Of a stretch of DNA of 44,119 bases, positions 33,427 to 42,008 are shown in pieces; the first letter of the stretch is position 1; each line of letters begins with the position of its first letter. The notes below the pieces were generated by a model. The model was not told the origin of the DNA, made no database searches, and saw only the letters and a list, made by a program, of their open reading frames with translations. A program made the translations under genes and the position numbers. Source of the DNA: Bordetella parapertussis (GTDB lineage: Bacteria > Pseudomonadota > Gammaproteobacteria > Burkholderiales > Burkholderiaceae_B); the NCBI GenBank assembly GCA_945895265.1, contig CAMDEF010000036.1, positions 1 through 44,119 on the forward strand, given 5' to 3'.

Positions 33427-34320
33427 TTATTTTTTACGACGCGCATCCACTCGCGCCACCAAATCGCGCTCAGCGGCATCTAGCTTGTCTAGCCCAACGA
33501 GTTTTTGCCGCTCTTGAAAAGACGTCATGCGATCAAGCATGCTCTCACTCGTGCCTTCTCTGCGCAAGACTTCTAGGCCTTGCCTGATGGCAAACGAACC
33601 CAAATACAAGGCAGCGTTGGCGTACAAAATCACGTTATAGCCCATCGCCAGTAATTCTTTTTCTGGGACGAGAGGTGTGCGGCTGCGCTCGATCATGTTG
33701 GCGACCATCGGAGTCCCCTTGAACTCTTTGCTGATGCGCTGTAATTCTTCAAGGCTATTAGGGGCTTCGACAAACACCATATCGGCACCGATTTCACGGT
33801 AGGCATGCGCGCGCTCGATTGCTTTGTCTAGGCCCTCAGGGCCGCGTGCGTCGGTGCGGGCGATGATGACAAAGTTCGGGTCGGTGCGCGCATCAAGCGC
33901 GGCTTGCAAGCGATACAGCATTTCTTCGACGGGTGCGACTGACTTGCCCTCAAAGTGACCGCAGCGTTTTGGAAACACCTGATCTTCAATGTGTAGACCA
34001 GCCGCGCCAATGCGCTCGTAAAGTTTGATCGTCCGCTTGACGTTCGCGACGCCACCAAAGCCAGTATCACAGTCAGCGATGACCGGGACCGAGACAGCAT
34101 CAGAAATTCTTTCGACTTGACTGGCCAGTTCGTTTAGGGTGATCAGCCCGATGTCAGGGCCACCTAAATACGTATTTGCGGTGCCACCGCCCGTCACATA
34201 CACGGCTGGAAACCCAGCTTGCTCAATTAACTTTGCGGTGAAGCAATCGGTTGCGCCGGGGACAATACCTGGGCCACCAGCGGCGATAAGTTCTCGGAGT
34301 TTTGCGGTACGTGGATTCAT
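33427..34320 (-). CDS. Isocitrate lyase/PEP mutase superfamily lyase
   Basis: The product is 297 residues from ATG 34320, preceded by AGAG; the longer frame upstream lacks a site. It has the same key parts as its neighbour, with VIADCDTGFGG (80-90), IEDQ and catalytic loop K-R-C-G-H (Cys120), so again a C-C lyase of the 2-methylisocitrate or dimethylmalate lyase type. The two proteins are clearly paralogous but diverged. It lies 60 bp after an Fsr-type exporter gene on the same strand and may be co-transcribed with it. Confidence 0.92.
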   Translation of the reverse strand: MNPRTAKLRELIAAGGPGIVPGATDCFTAKLIEQAGFPAVYVTGGGTANTYLGGPDIGLITLNELASQVERISDAVSVPVIADCDTGFGGVANVKRTIKLYERIGAAGLHIEDQVFPKRCGHFEGKSVAPVEEMLYRLQAALDARTDPNFVIIARTDARGPEGLDKAIERAHAYREIGADMVFVEAPNSLEELQRISKEFKGTPMVANMIERSRTPLVPEKELLAMGYNVILYANAALYLGSFAIRQGLEVLRREGTSESMLDRMTSFQERQKLVGLDKLDAAERDLVARVDARRKK

Positions 34321-34380
34321 AGCTTCTCTAAGTTGAGGTGAGGCCAATCCCATCAAACTGGGGATATAGGCGAACAAAAA

Positions 34381-35616
34381 TTATTTGGCGTACTTGAGTC
34401 GCTCGGCCGCCATGTTAGGCAAAAACCAGGCGACAAGCCCAAGGATTGGTAAAAATGAGCACAGCTGATAAACGAAACTAATCCCATAAAGATCCGCTAG
34501 CCAACCCATCAGCGCTGCGCCCACACCTCCTAGGCCAAACGCAAAGCCAAAAAACATACCCGATACAAAGCCGATCCGACCAGGCATGACTTCGTGGGCA
34601 AAGACCAAAATCGCCGGAAAAGCCGAGGCCATGAGCAAGCCGATAATGATTGTTAATACGCCAGTCCAGAAAACATCGGCAAAGGGTAGGGCTAGCGTAA
34701 AGGGGAGTGTGCCCAAGATCGAAATCCAGATCATGGGTCGACGGCCCAGGCGATCTGTGAGCGCACCGCCCAGCAGAGTGCCAACCGCAATAGCAGCCAT
34801 GAAGACAAACAGCTGCACCTGAGCGGCTTGCACCGGTAAATCAAAGCGCTCGATGAGATAGAAGGTGAAGAACGAGGTGAGACTTGAGCTGTAGACGTTT
34901 TTTGAGAACAACAAGACCATCAAGATGGTGATGAGAAAGAGCATGCGACCGCGTGGCAAGTCTGATGCTGGATTAGAGTTTGCAGCCCCTGATTTTTGAC
35001 TCGGTTGGATGTGAGCGCCATACCATTTGCCGATGCGAGTTAAGAAAACAATGGCGATGAGTGCAGCCGCTGAGACCCAAGCGATGGCTCCTTGGCCATG
35101 TGGTAGCACGATAAACGCGGCGAGTAACGGCCCGACTGCCTGCCCCATATTGCCGCCCACCTGAAAGAAGGCTTGTGCAGAGCCGAATTTTCCGCCGGAA
35201 GCCATGCGTGCGACACGTGAGGCTTCGGGATGAAAGACGGCAGACCCTGTGCCGATCAGGCCCGCAGCAACCAAAATGATTGCGTAGCTTGGTGCAACCG
35301 ATAGCAGCAGCAAACCGACGAGCGTTGAGCCCATGCCGATCGCTAACGAAAAAGGCTTGGGATTTTTGTCGGTGTAATAGCCCACGGTTGGTTGCAACAG
35401 TGATGCGGTGAGTTGAAAGGCGAGGGTGATGATCCCAATTTGCGTAAAGTCTAGACTGAACTCGTCTTTGAAGAGCGGGTATAAGGCTGGGATCAGAGAC
35501 TGCATCAAGTCGTTTAAAAAATGACAGAAGCTGAGTGACACAAGAACTGGTATCGCGGCCGCCTGCGCCGTGGGAGGGCTTGCCGAGTTTTCTGCCTTTG
35601 CTGCTGCGGTATTCAT
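34381..35616 (-). CDS. fsr: MFS transporter, fosmidomycin resistance (Fsr) type
   Basis: The product is 411 residues with twelve hydrophobic segments. The family match is strong: SFCHFLNDLMQSLIPALYP, IGIITLAFQLTASLLQPTVG, GTGSAVFHPEASRVARMASG and AQAFFQVGGNMG are near-diagnostic of the Fsr drug:H+ antiporter. The known E. coli protein exports fosmidomycin, a phosphonate. Here the physiological substrate may be an organic acid. Start ATG 35616 follows AAGG by 7 bases. The gene is divergent from the GFA-domain gene and upstream of a lyase gene. Confidence 0.92.
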   Translation of the reverse strand: MNTAAAKAENSASPPTAQAAAIPVLVSLSFCHFLNDLMQSLIPALYPLFKDEFSLDFTQIGIITLAFQLTASLLQPTVGYYTDKNPKPFSLAIGMGSTLVGLLLLSVAPSYAIILVAAGLIGTGSAVFHPEASRVARMASGGKFGSAQAFFQVGGNMGQAVGPLLAAFIVLPHGQGAIAWVSAAALIAIVFLTRIGKWYGAHIQPSQKSGAANSNPASDLPRGRMLFLITILMVLLFSKNVYSSSLTSFFTFYLIERFDLPVQAAQVQLFVFMAAIAVGTLLGGALTDRLGRRPMIWISILGTLPFTLALPFADVFWTGVLTIIIGLLMASAFPAILVFAHEVMPGRIGFVSGMFFGFAFGLGGVGAALMGWLADLYGISFVYQLCSFLPILGLVAWFLPNMAAERLKYAK

Positions 35617-35819
35617 TTTTTAGCCTTGTGATTCACTTAAGCAGTCTGATTTGTTTTAGATTCTATGCAGGGGACTGCTCTTTTTGCAACACATTCAGGG
35701 CTTGATACACATTTAGGCCTTCAACAGAAATGTTGTACGCTAGCGCCACGGTTGTGTTGCCACCCAAAGTTTGCTGCGCTGCCGCATTTTGATGCATTCA
35801 ATCACACAAGGAAAGAGTG

Positions 35820-36227
35820 ATGCATGTCACCGGAGCTTGTCACTGCGGGCAAATTCGTTATGAAGCAGAGATTGATCTCGCCTCAGTGTCGATTTGCCAT
35901 TGCACCGACTGCCAGAAAATTACTGGATCCTCATTTCGTGTGAACGTTCCCGCGAAGAAAGAGAATTTCAAGATGTTAGCGGGAGTGCCCAAGACTTATG
36001 TGAAAACGGCTGAGAGCGGCGCGAAGCGCCTGCAAGCTTTTTGCGGTCACTGCGGCACCTCGATTTATGCCACCACAGAGGTTGATCAAAAGGTGTTCGG
36101 CTTACGAGTGGGGGCCTTAGATCAGCGTCAGCAGCTCGTGCCGCAAAAGCAGATTTGGTGCGACTCAGCGATGCCTTGGTTAGGCGATATCACGACTTTG
36201 CCTGGTGTGGCGAAGCAACCAACGTAG
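35820..36227 (+). CDS. GFA/CENP-V domain protein
   Basis: The product is 135 residues from ATG 35820; AAGGA lies 7 bases upstream, and the GTG one codon earlier is less well placed. Zinc-binding cysteines appear in the family pattern C-H-C-G near the start, C-H-C-T-D-C, and C-G-H-C-G. The family was named for glutathione-dependent formaldehyde activation, but the role of most members is unclear. It is followed by a racemase-superfamily gene after 34 bp on the same strand, probably as one operon. Confidence 0.9.
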   Translation: MHVTGACHCGQIRYEAEIDLASVSICHCTDCQKITGSSFRVNVPAKKENFKMLAGVPKTYVKTAESGAKRLQAFCGHCGTSIYATTEVDQKVFGLRVGALDQRQQLVPQKQIWCDSAMPWLGDITTLPGVAKQPT

Positions 36228-36261
36228 TTGTAGCTAGATCAGAAGCAACAAGGAAATCACT

Positions 36262-37074
36262 ATGCGACTTTGGTACCAAAGCTTTTCGCGATTTGATGCT
36301 TTTGGTCAATATGGCTCGGCGCTTAAACAGCAGATCAGCCATGCGGCCGATCCGGGCACAGATATCGAGGCGCACGGATTAACGCGTGGTGGTGGTTTTG
36401 CCGATCAGTACCGTTACCCTGAATACGTTGATGTTGGCGAGGTCATCGCTAACGGACTCAAGGCGCAAAAAGAGGGTTATGACGGATTTTTATTGGGCAA
36501 TATTGTCGATCCAGGAATCCGAGAACTACGAGAGTTACTGACGATTCCAGTATTGGGTTTATGCGAATCGACCTTGAGTATCGCATGCATGATGGGCTCG
36601 TCGTACACGCTGGTGACAGTGAATCCAAAATTCACACCACGGGTCATAGAAAATGTTCACCGCTACGGGTTTTATCCCAGGATGGCTTCGTACGAAGCGA
36701 TGAAGGTTCACAATTTGACTGATCTTGCGGCTGGCTTTTCAGACGCGCCAGAACATGCCGCTGCTCGCGACGCCATTTTTCAAGAGTTTCGCCAGGCGGC
36801 GCGGCGCGGTATTGATAAAGGTGCAGAGGTGATTGTTGCGGCGGGTGGTGTCGTGATGGCAATGCTGGCACACGCGAACATACATGATGTTGATGGTGTG
36901 CCAATTTTGAACGGTACCGTTGCACTGACCAAGATGGGCGAAACTGCTGTGAAAATCCAACGCCTAACCGGTAACTTTACGAGTAAGCATATGACGTACG
37001 CGCCACCACGAGGAGAGCTTCTTAAAGAGGTGCGTCGGGTTTACGGTGCTGACGTTTACCCAGGGGCTGACTGA
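36262..37074 (+). CDS. Asp/Glu racemase superfamily protein, catalytic cysteines replaced
   Basis: The product is 270 residues from ATG 36262 with AAGGA 7 bases upstream. It resembles the 30371-31192 protein in the opening RLWYQSFSRF and overall layout. The first catalytic site reads FLLGNIVDPG with Asn80 in place of Cys, and the second reads VIVAAGGVVM with Ala194-Gly195 in place of Gly-Cys. Cys101 and Cys109 exist in a neighbouring strand but not at the catalytic positions. Function is unknown. It overlaps the convergent CoA ligase gene by 19 bp at the 3' ends. Confidence 0.82.
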   Translation: MRLWYQSFSRFDAFGQYGSALKQQISHAADPGTDIEAHGLTRGGGFADQYRYPEYVDVGEVIANGLKAQKEGYDGFLLGNIVDPGIRELRELLTIPVLGLCESTLSIACMMGSSYTLVTVNPKFTPRVIENVHRYGFYPRMASYEAMKVHNLTDLAAGFSDAPEHAAARDAIFQEFRQAARRGIDKGAEVIVAAGGVVMAMLAHANIHDVDGVPILNGTVALTKMGETAVKIQRLTGNFTSKHMTYAPPRGELLKEVRRVYGADVYPGAD

Positions 37075-38894
37075 GCTGCTAACGCCAGTTCTGTGCTCGC
37101 GATTTCTAGCAATGCCGAACGTTGAATCTTTCCGGTAGTCGTGCGTGGGATCGCCTCTAAGATTTTCAAGTAGCGTGGAACCTTGTAATCGGCAAGCTTA
37201 CCTTTGCAAAACGCTCGCAATTCGGTGTGTGTGATTTTCTGGTTTGGATGTGTCTGCACAAAGGCGAAACCAACTTCGTCTAAGCGTAGATCTGGAACGC
37301 CGACAATCGCGACTAGCGCAATCGCGGGGTGTTGGATGAGGAATTGTTCAATTTCGGCTGGGTATACATTTGTTCCGCCGGTTTTGTACATCTCTTTTAA
37401 GCGACCAGTCACAGATAAAAAACCTTCGCTATCAAAACGTCCCAGATCCCCGGTTTTTAGCCAGCCATCGGGCGTGATTGTGGACTGCGTTGCCTCGGGA
37501 TTTTTGTAATAGCCCAGCATGACAGTCTCGCCGCGACACCAAATTTCACCAACTTCGCCGCGTGGCTGCTCTTTGCCATTTACCGGGTCAATGATTTTGA
37601 CTTCGCTTGGTCCAAGAATCGGTGCGCGATTTTGACAACAGACTTCAAGGGGGTCAGTCAGCCGATTAAAACTCGTTGAAATTGTATTTTCAGTCATGCC
37701 ATACGTTGACATGAGTTGTTTCAAGCCGAGGGTTCTTTGAAAGTGTTCAAAGGTGGCTTGCATCACGGGTGATCCGCCAATCCAGGCATTTTCAATCGAC
37801 GATAAATCACGTTGCCCCACCGTGGGGTGGTTCACCAGATCAACAAAATGAGTGGGGATACCACCAAACGCCGTAATGCGTTCTTGTTCAAGCAGTTCAA
37901 GTGCGCGACCGGTGTCCCATTGAGGCATATTGACAAAACAGGCACCTAACGTGAGCGCTGGTACAAAGCCCATATACAAACCAGCCACATGATAAAGCGG
38001 CATGTGCCCAAGCATGCGCCCGCCGGGCTTAAGATCAAGCGCTAAGCCCACGCGCGTGGCTTGTTTGAGGACGCGATGGTTATGCATCACGCCCTTTGGT
38101 TTGCCAGTTGTGCCCGAGGTGTAGCAAATCAATAAAACATCGTCTACGGTAACAGTTTGCTCCGCTGAGTGCAGCGGTCTCTCTTGGTAAGCCTGCGCAA
38201 GTGTTAAATGCACTAGTCCATTGTCCTCTGTCGCGTAAAGGGGTAGATTCGATAGGTCGCTGGTGGGTGGAGGCACAGACTGGTCGCCGGTGGTCGGCGT
38301 TGCGAATGCAACACGTAACGCGTCGCGAGCAGATGCTTGCTCAAGAAGAATTTGAAGAGGTATCGAGTACTGAGATGTGTGATCGTTTTCGTCACGTTGA
38401 CTTCGATCGTCGCTTATATCGTGAAGGATGACGCGTTTGAGGGCTGGTAGCTCGGTGATATCGATTAAGTTGTGTGTGGCCTGTTTCAAGCTAGGTGCAA
38501 TTTGCTCAAGCATTTGCAGATAGTTCAAACCATAAAGCTCTTTCGAAAGTACCAGTGCTTTGGCATCCGACTGTGCCAGAATATAGCCCGCCTCAGCGGC
38601 CGTATAACGCGTATTAATGGGCACCACCACTGCGCCGATTCTGGCGCACGCACAGAAGCTAAGTGTCCACTCGAGTGAATTGCCTAGCCACACTGCGATG
38701 TGATCGTGGCGAGTGAGCCCGAGCGCCAATAGGGATTGCGCCAATTGATCGACTAGGCGATCGAATTGCGTAAACGTCAGAGAGGTATCGTGTGACTTAA
38801 AAAATTCTTGTTCTGGCCACTGTGCGGCAGAGCGTCTAAGCGCGCGACCCACTGTAAGACCTTCTAGTTCTGACAGGAGTGTCGTGTTCATCAT
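37056..38894 (-). CDS. AMP-binding acyl-CoA synthetase with an extra internal segment
   Basis: The product is 612 residues from the ATG pair at 38894; a TTG ten codons earlier has no spaced ribosome site. The core has the P-loop YTSGTTGKPKG, YGMTEN, the GWLKTGDLGRFD segment and the C-terminal lysine loop TTTGKIQRSAL, so it should activate a carboxylic acid with ATP and load CoA. Typical members have 510-550 residues. Residues of about 170-250 form an additional low-complexity polar and Pro-rich stretch ahead of the P-loop. It is the third gene of a Bug, SDR, ligase operon, suggesting CoA activation of the imported acid. Confidence 0.92.
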   Translation of the reverse strand: MMNTTLLSELEGLTVGRALRRSAAQWPEQEFFKSHDTSLTFTQFDRLVDQLAQSLLALGLTRHDHIAVWLGNSLEWTLSFCACARIGAVVVPINTRYTAAEAGYILAQSDAKALVLSKELYGLNYLQMLEQIAPSLKQATHNLIDITELPALKRVILHDISDDRSQRDENDHTSQYSIPLQILLEQASARDALRVAFATPTTGDQSVPPPTSDLSNLPLYATEDNGLVHLTLAQAYQERPLHSAEQTVTVDDVLLICYTSGTTGKPKGVMHNHRVLKQATRVGLALDLKPGGRMLGHMPLYHVAGLYMGFVPALTLGACFVNMPQWDTGRALELLEQERITAFGGIPTHFVDLVNHPTVGQRDLSSIENAWIGGSPVMQATFEHFQRTLGLKQLMSTYGMTENTISTSFNRLTDPLEVCCQNRAPILGPSEVKIIDPVNGKEQPRGEVGEIWCRGETVMLGYYKNPEATQSTITPDGWLKTGDLGRFDSEGFLSVTGRLKEMYKTGGTNVYPAEIEQFLIQHPAIALVAIVGVPDLRLDEVGFAFVQTHPNQKITHTELRAFCKGKLADYKVPRYLKILEAIPRTTTGKIQRSALLEIASTELALAAQSAPG

Positions 38895-38950
38895 GTTCTT
38901 TGCGAAGCTAGGCGTGTCGTGCAACTTTCCTGAATGAGCTTAATACCTGG

Positions 38951-39742
38951 TCAAACCGAGTATCCACCGTCTACGCACAGGTGTTGGCCGGTCACATAAG
39001 CGGCGGCAGGCGTTGTCAGAAAGGCGGCGACGGCCGCGACCTCGTTGATTGTTCCAAAACGCTTGAGGGCGGTATTGCGCTTCATAGCCTCAATAAACTC
39101 TGGTTTTACTTGTAGCTTGAGGCGCTCAAACAAGCCACCATCTATCACGCCGGGTGCTACGCAGTTAGCTCGAATGTTATAGCGCCCCTCTTCGCGTGCG
39201 ATTCCTCTCACAAGTGCTTCGATTCCGGCCTTTGGGGCAGTTGAGAGAATGTCTAGGGGCGGGTGGCGATCGAGTCCTGCGGTCGTGACGGCAACAATCG
39301 AGCCACCACCAGTCTGTCGCATCAGCGGCAGGGCAGTTTTGATCACATGAAAAAAACCATTCAGCTCGCCATTGATTGTTTGATGCCACTCAACGGGATC
39401 AATGTCGCCAACGTAAGTCATTGTGATGTCTGCGCCAGCGGCGAAGATGAGCGTGTGAATGCGGTAATGGCGCGCCTGGAGATCGGTGAACGTGGCGCTG
39501 ACCTGCTCAAGCGATGAGAGCTCAAGCGCGAACGCCTCGGCGCTGACACCAAGCTGTTTGAGGTCGTTGACGGTCTGTAGTGCAGCAGAGGCGTTTGAGC
39601 GATAGCTGAGCGCCACGCTGGCGCCACGCTCAGCGAGCGCCAGGCAGATACCTTTTCCGATGCCGCCACTGCCGCCGATGACAACGGCTACGCCCTCAGG
39701 GTAGTCGCCGTCAAGCCGGCGCGCTGGTGTCTGTGTCTGCAT
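38951..39742 (-). CDS. SDR-family protein without the catalytic tyrosine
   Basis: The product is 263 residues; ATG 39742 is preferred over a TTG three codons upstream. The Rossmann motif VVIGGSGGIGKG binds NAD(P), and FAAGAD and the C-terminal VTGQHLCVDGG are typical of FabG-like enzymes. The catalytic Y-x-x-x-K is replaced by S-T-A-P-K (Ser167, Lys171), and the serine region reads VTTAG. Reduction by the usual mechanism is therefore doubtful. It lies between a Bug gene and a CoA ligase gene, all on the minus strand. It may be an altered dehydrogenase, a dehydratase-like relative, or a binding partner. Confidence 0.87.
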   Translation of the reverse strand: MQTQTPARRLDGDYPEGVAVVIGGSGGIGKGICLALAERGASVALSYRSNASAALQTVNDLKQLGVSAEAFALELSSLEQVSATFTDLQARHYRIHTLIFAAGADITMTYVGDIDPVEWHQTINGELNGFFHVIKTALPLMRQTGGGSIVAVTTAGLDRHPPLDILSTAPKAGIEALVRGIAREEGRYNIRANCVAPGVIDGGLFERLKLQVKPEFIEAMKRNTALKRFGTINEVAAVAAFLTTPAAAYVTGQHLCVDGGYSV

Positions 39743-39775
39743 AGGTATCAAGCGCGCTAAAACCCGCTAGCTGAA

Positions 39776-40744
39776 TTACTCAGCCTTCACGCCCACTGTC
39801 TTAATCAGATTGCCCCACTTCGCGATTTCAGCTTTTAAAAACGCATCGGCCTGGGCGGGCGTGTTGCCAACAGTGATAATGCCTGAATCCGCAAAGCGTT
39901 TGATAAGTTCTTCGGATTTCAGCGCTTCTTTGACTGCTAATGACAGTTTATCAACGATCGCCATCGAGGTGCCGGCTGGTGCAAAGAACATCACCCAGCT
40001 CGAGGACTCAATTTTAGGACCGCCCGACTCAACAATCGTCGGTACGTCAGGGTAGCTGGGCAAGCGCTTGTCAGAGAAAAACGCCAAGGCTTTGATCTTA
40101 CCGGCACGAATATTTGCACCGACACCGCTTGGCGCATCCACCAGAACTTGAATGCTGTTTGACATTAAGTCTGTCATGGCAGGCGCAGTGCCCTTGTAAG
40201 GGACGTGCACCATATTGATCCCGGCGGTGTACTTCAACAGCTCAGACGTCAAATGAGCCGCCGCGCCAACGCCCGAGGAGCCAAACGAGAGTTTGCCTGG
40301 ATTGGCTTTGGCATAAGCAATCAACTCGCCCATTGAGTTAACGGGCAAATCCTTGTTCACTGACAGCACCAAAGGTGTAATCGCCACCAAAGAGATCGGT
40401 ATCAACGACTTGTACGGGTCAAATGGCAACTTGCCTTCGTACAACGTGATGTTGGCGGCATGCGCGGTGATCGTCGTGAGCATGGTGTAACCGTCGGGCG
40501 CGGCTTTGGCGGCCTGATCGACACCGATAATCGAATTGGCGCCAGGCTTATTCTCGATGATGATTGACTGCCCCAGGCTTGTCGCCATACGGGTCGTCAC
40601 TAGACGAGTGACGTTGTCGGTATAGCCCCCAGGAGTGTAAGGAACAATCCATTTAATGGATTTGTTGGGGTAGTCTTGCGCGAAGCCCGCACCTGACGAA
40701 AAAATCAGCGCTGTCGCAGCGAGCGCGTGTATCCAGTGTTTCAA
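39776..40744 (-). CDS. Bug family tripartite tricarboxylate transporter receptor
   Basis: The product is 322 residues from TTG 40744, chosen because TGGAG is 6 bases upstream and because it gives a compact signal peptide (KHWIHALAATALIFSSG, cleavage near GFA-Q). An upstream extension would lack this. Bug motifs are IKWIVPYTPGGYTD, IIENKPGANSIIGVD and APDGYTML. It is the first gene of the operon with the SDR and CoA ligase, and is divergent from another Bug gene at 40912 with 167 bp between starts. Confidence 0.9.
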   Translation of the reverse strand: MKHWIHALAATALIFSSGAGFAQDYPNKSIKWIVPYTPGGYTDNVTRLVTTRMATSLGQSIIIENKPGANSIIGVDQAAKAAPDGYTMLTTITAHAANITLYEGKLPFDPYKSLIPISLVAITPLVLSVNKDLPVNSMGELIAYAKANPGKLSFGSSGVGAAAHLTSELLKYTAGINMVHVPYKGTAPAMTDLMSNSIQVLVDAPSGVGANIRAGKIKALAFFSDKRLPSYPDVPTIVESGGPKIESSSWVMFFAPAGTSMAIVDKLSLAVKEALKSEELIKRFADSGIITVGNTPAQADAFLKAEIAKWGNLIKTVGVKAE

Positions 40745-40911
40745 GATAGTCTCCAAAGATTCAAGTTCAATGTACGCAAGGATAACCGAGAAAGAGGCAG
40801 GCGCAGCGTTGCTCATATTGGGTATAACCCTTGTATCTGGCGGTTCGTATTGCGGGGGCTCGATTCTGGCTTTACCATTGGTCACTTCTGTTCACACTGA
40901 AAGGGTCCACG

Positions 40912-41883
40912 ATGACAGCTCGCCGCGATTTTCTACTTTCTACGACTGCGTTAGCCGCCAGCGCGATGTTGCCTGGCTTGGCTCACTCAGCAACGTTTCC
41001 GACACGAACCATTAAATACATCTGTCCGTGGCCAGCTGGCGGAGCGACAGACGTTGTGATGCGAGTGCTCGCCGAAAGCGCAGGCAAAATACTCAACACT
41101 AGCGTCATTATTGAAAACAAGCCCGGGGCCTCAGGAGTGTTGGGTGGGGCTGAGCTTGTGAATGCGAAACCTGATGGTTATACGCTTGCTCAGTTACCGA
41201 TATCGGTTTTTCGTGTTCCACACATGCAAAAAACCACCTTCGACACACTGAATGACTTTACGTGGATTATCTGTTTGACCGGCTACACCTTTGGATTGGT
41301 CGTGCCAATCGACTCGCCGATTAAATCAATTAAAGAGTTGGTGGCTTGGGCGAAGGCTAATCCAAATAAGTTTACTTATGGTACGCCAGGTGCGGGGTCG
41401 AGTCCGCACTTGGCGATTGAAGAGTTTGCGCAAAAAGCGGGCATTCAGCTTTCGCACATTCCGTTCAAGGGCGGTGCGCAAAATCTGCAGGCAGTGCTTG
41501 GCGGACACACCATGGCGATGAGTGACTCGACAAGTTGGGGGCAACTCGTTGACGCAGGTAAGCTGCGCTTGCTAGCCACTTATGGCAGCCAGCGTACAAA
41601 GCGTTGGTCAAGCGTTGCGACCCTGAATGAGCTTGGTTACGAAACCGTCTCTGACTCTCCTTTTGGCGTGTGCGGCCCAAAAAATATGGATCCGGCCGTT
41701 GTAAAAATCTTGCATGACGCCTTTCAAAAAACGCTAAAAGACCCAGCGGTCATCGCGATTTTTGCGCAGTTCGATCAGCCAATCATTGAAATGAATACTG
41801 CGCAGTACACCAAGTATGCGAAAGAAACCTTTGTGGCTGAGCGTAAAACGATTGAAAGATTGGGGATGTTAAACAAAGATTAA
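40912..41883 (+). CDS. Bug family tripartite tricarboxylate transporter receptor
   Basis: The product is 323 residues from ATG 40912 with AAAGGG 6 bases upstream. The N-terminus has an arginine pair (T-A-R-R-D-F-L) and hydrophobic core, with cleavage near HSA-T, so Tat or Sec export is possible. The Bug core is YICPWPAGGATDVVMR, VIIENKPGASGVLGG and KPDGYTLAQ. Two divergent Bug genes side by side suggest two ligands for related pathways. It converges on the 42009-43577 CoA ligase gene. Confidence 0.92.
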   Translation: MTARRDFLLSTTALAASAMLPGLAHSATFPTRTIKYICPWPAGGATDVVMRVLAESAGKILNTSVIIENKPGASGVLGGAELVNAKPDGYTLAQLPISVFRVPHMQKTTFDTLNDFTWIICLTGYTFGLVVPIDSPIKSIKELVAWAKANPNKFTYGTPGAGSSPHLAIEEFAQKAGIQLSHIPFKGGAQNLQAVLGGHTMAMSDSTSWGQLVDAGKLRLLATYGSQRTKRWSSVATLNELGYETVSDSPFGVCGPKNMDPAVVKILHDAFQKTLKDPAVIAIFAQFDQPIIEMNTAQYTKYAKETFVAERKTIERLGMLNKD

Positions 41884-42008
41884 GCTCAACCTCAACGCCT
41901 GCCTAGTGATTGAGTCGGGCTTAGTCGTTGCACCTTCCAACACCAGATCTCGGCGGCAATCGTCGCGATCTATGGTGTGTGAATCTACTTTTTTTGGGCG
42001 CGTAAGCG

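Noticed and set aside
33427..34320. Phosphoenolpyruvate mutase for phosphonate synthesis
   Set aside because: The catalytic loop is K-R-C-G-H, typical of lyases; PEP mutases lack this cysteine.
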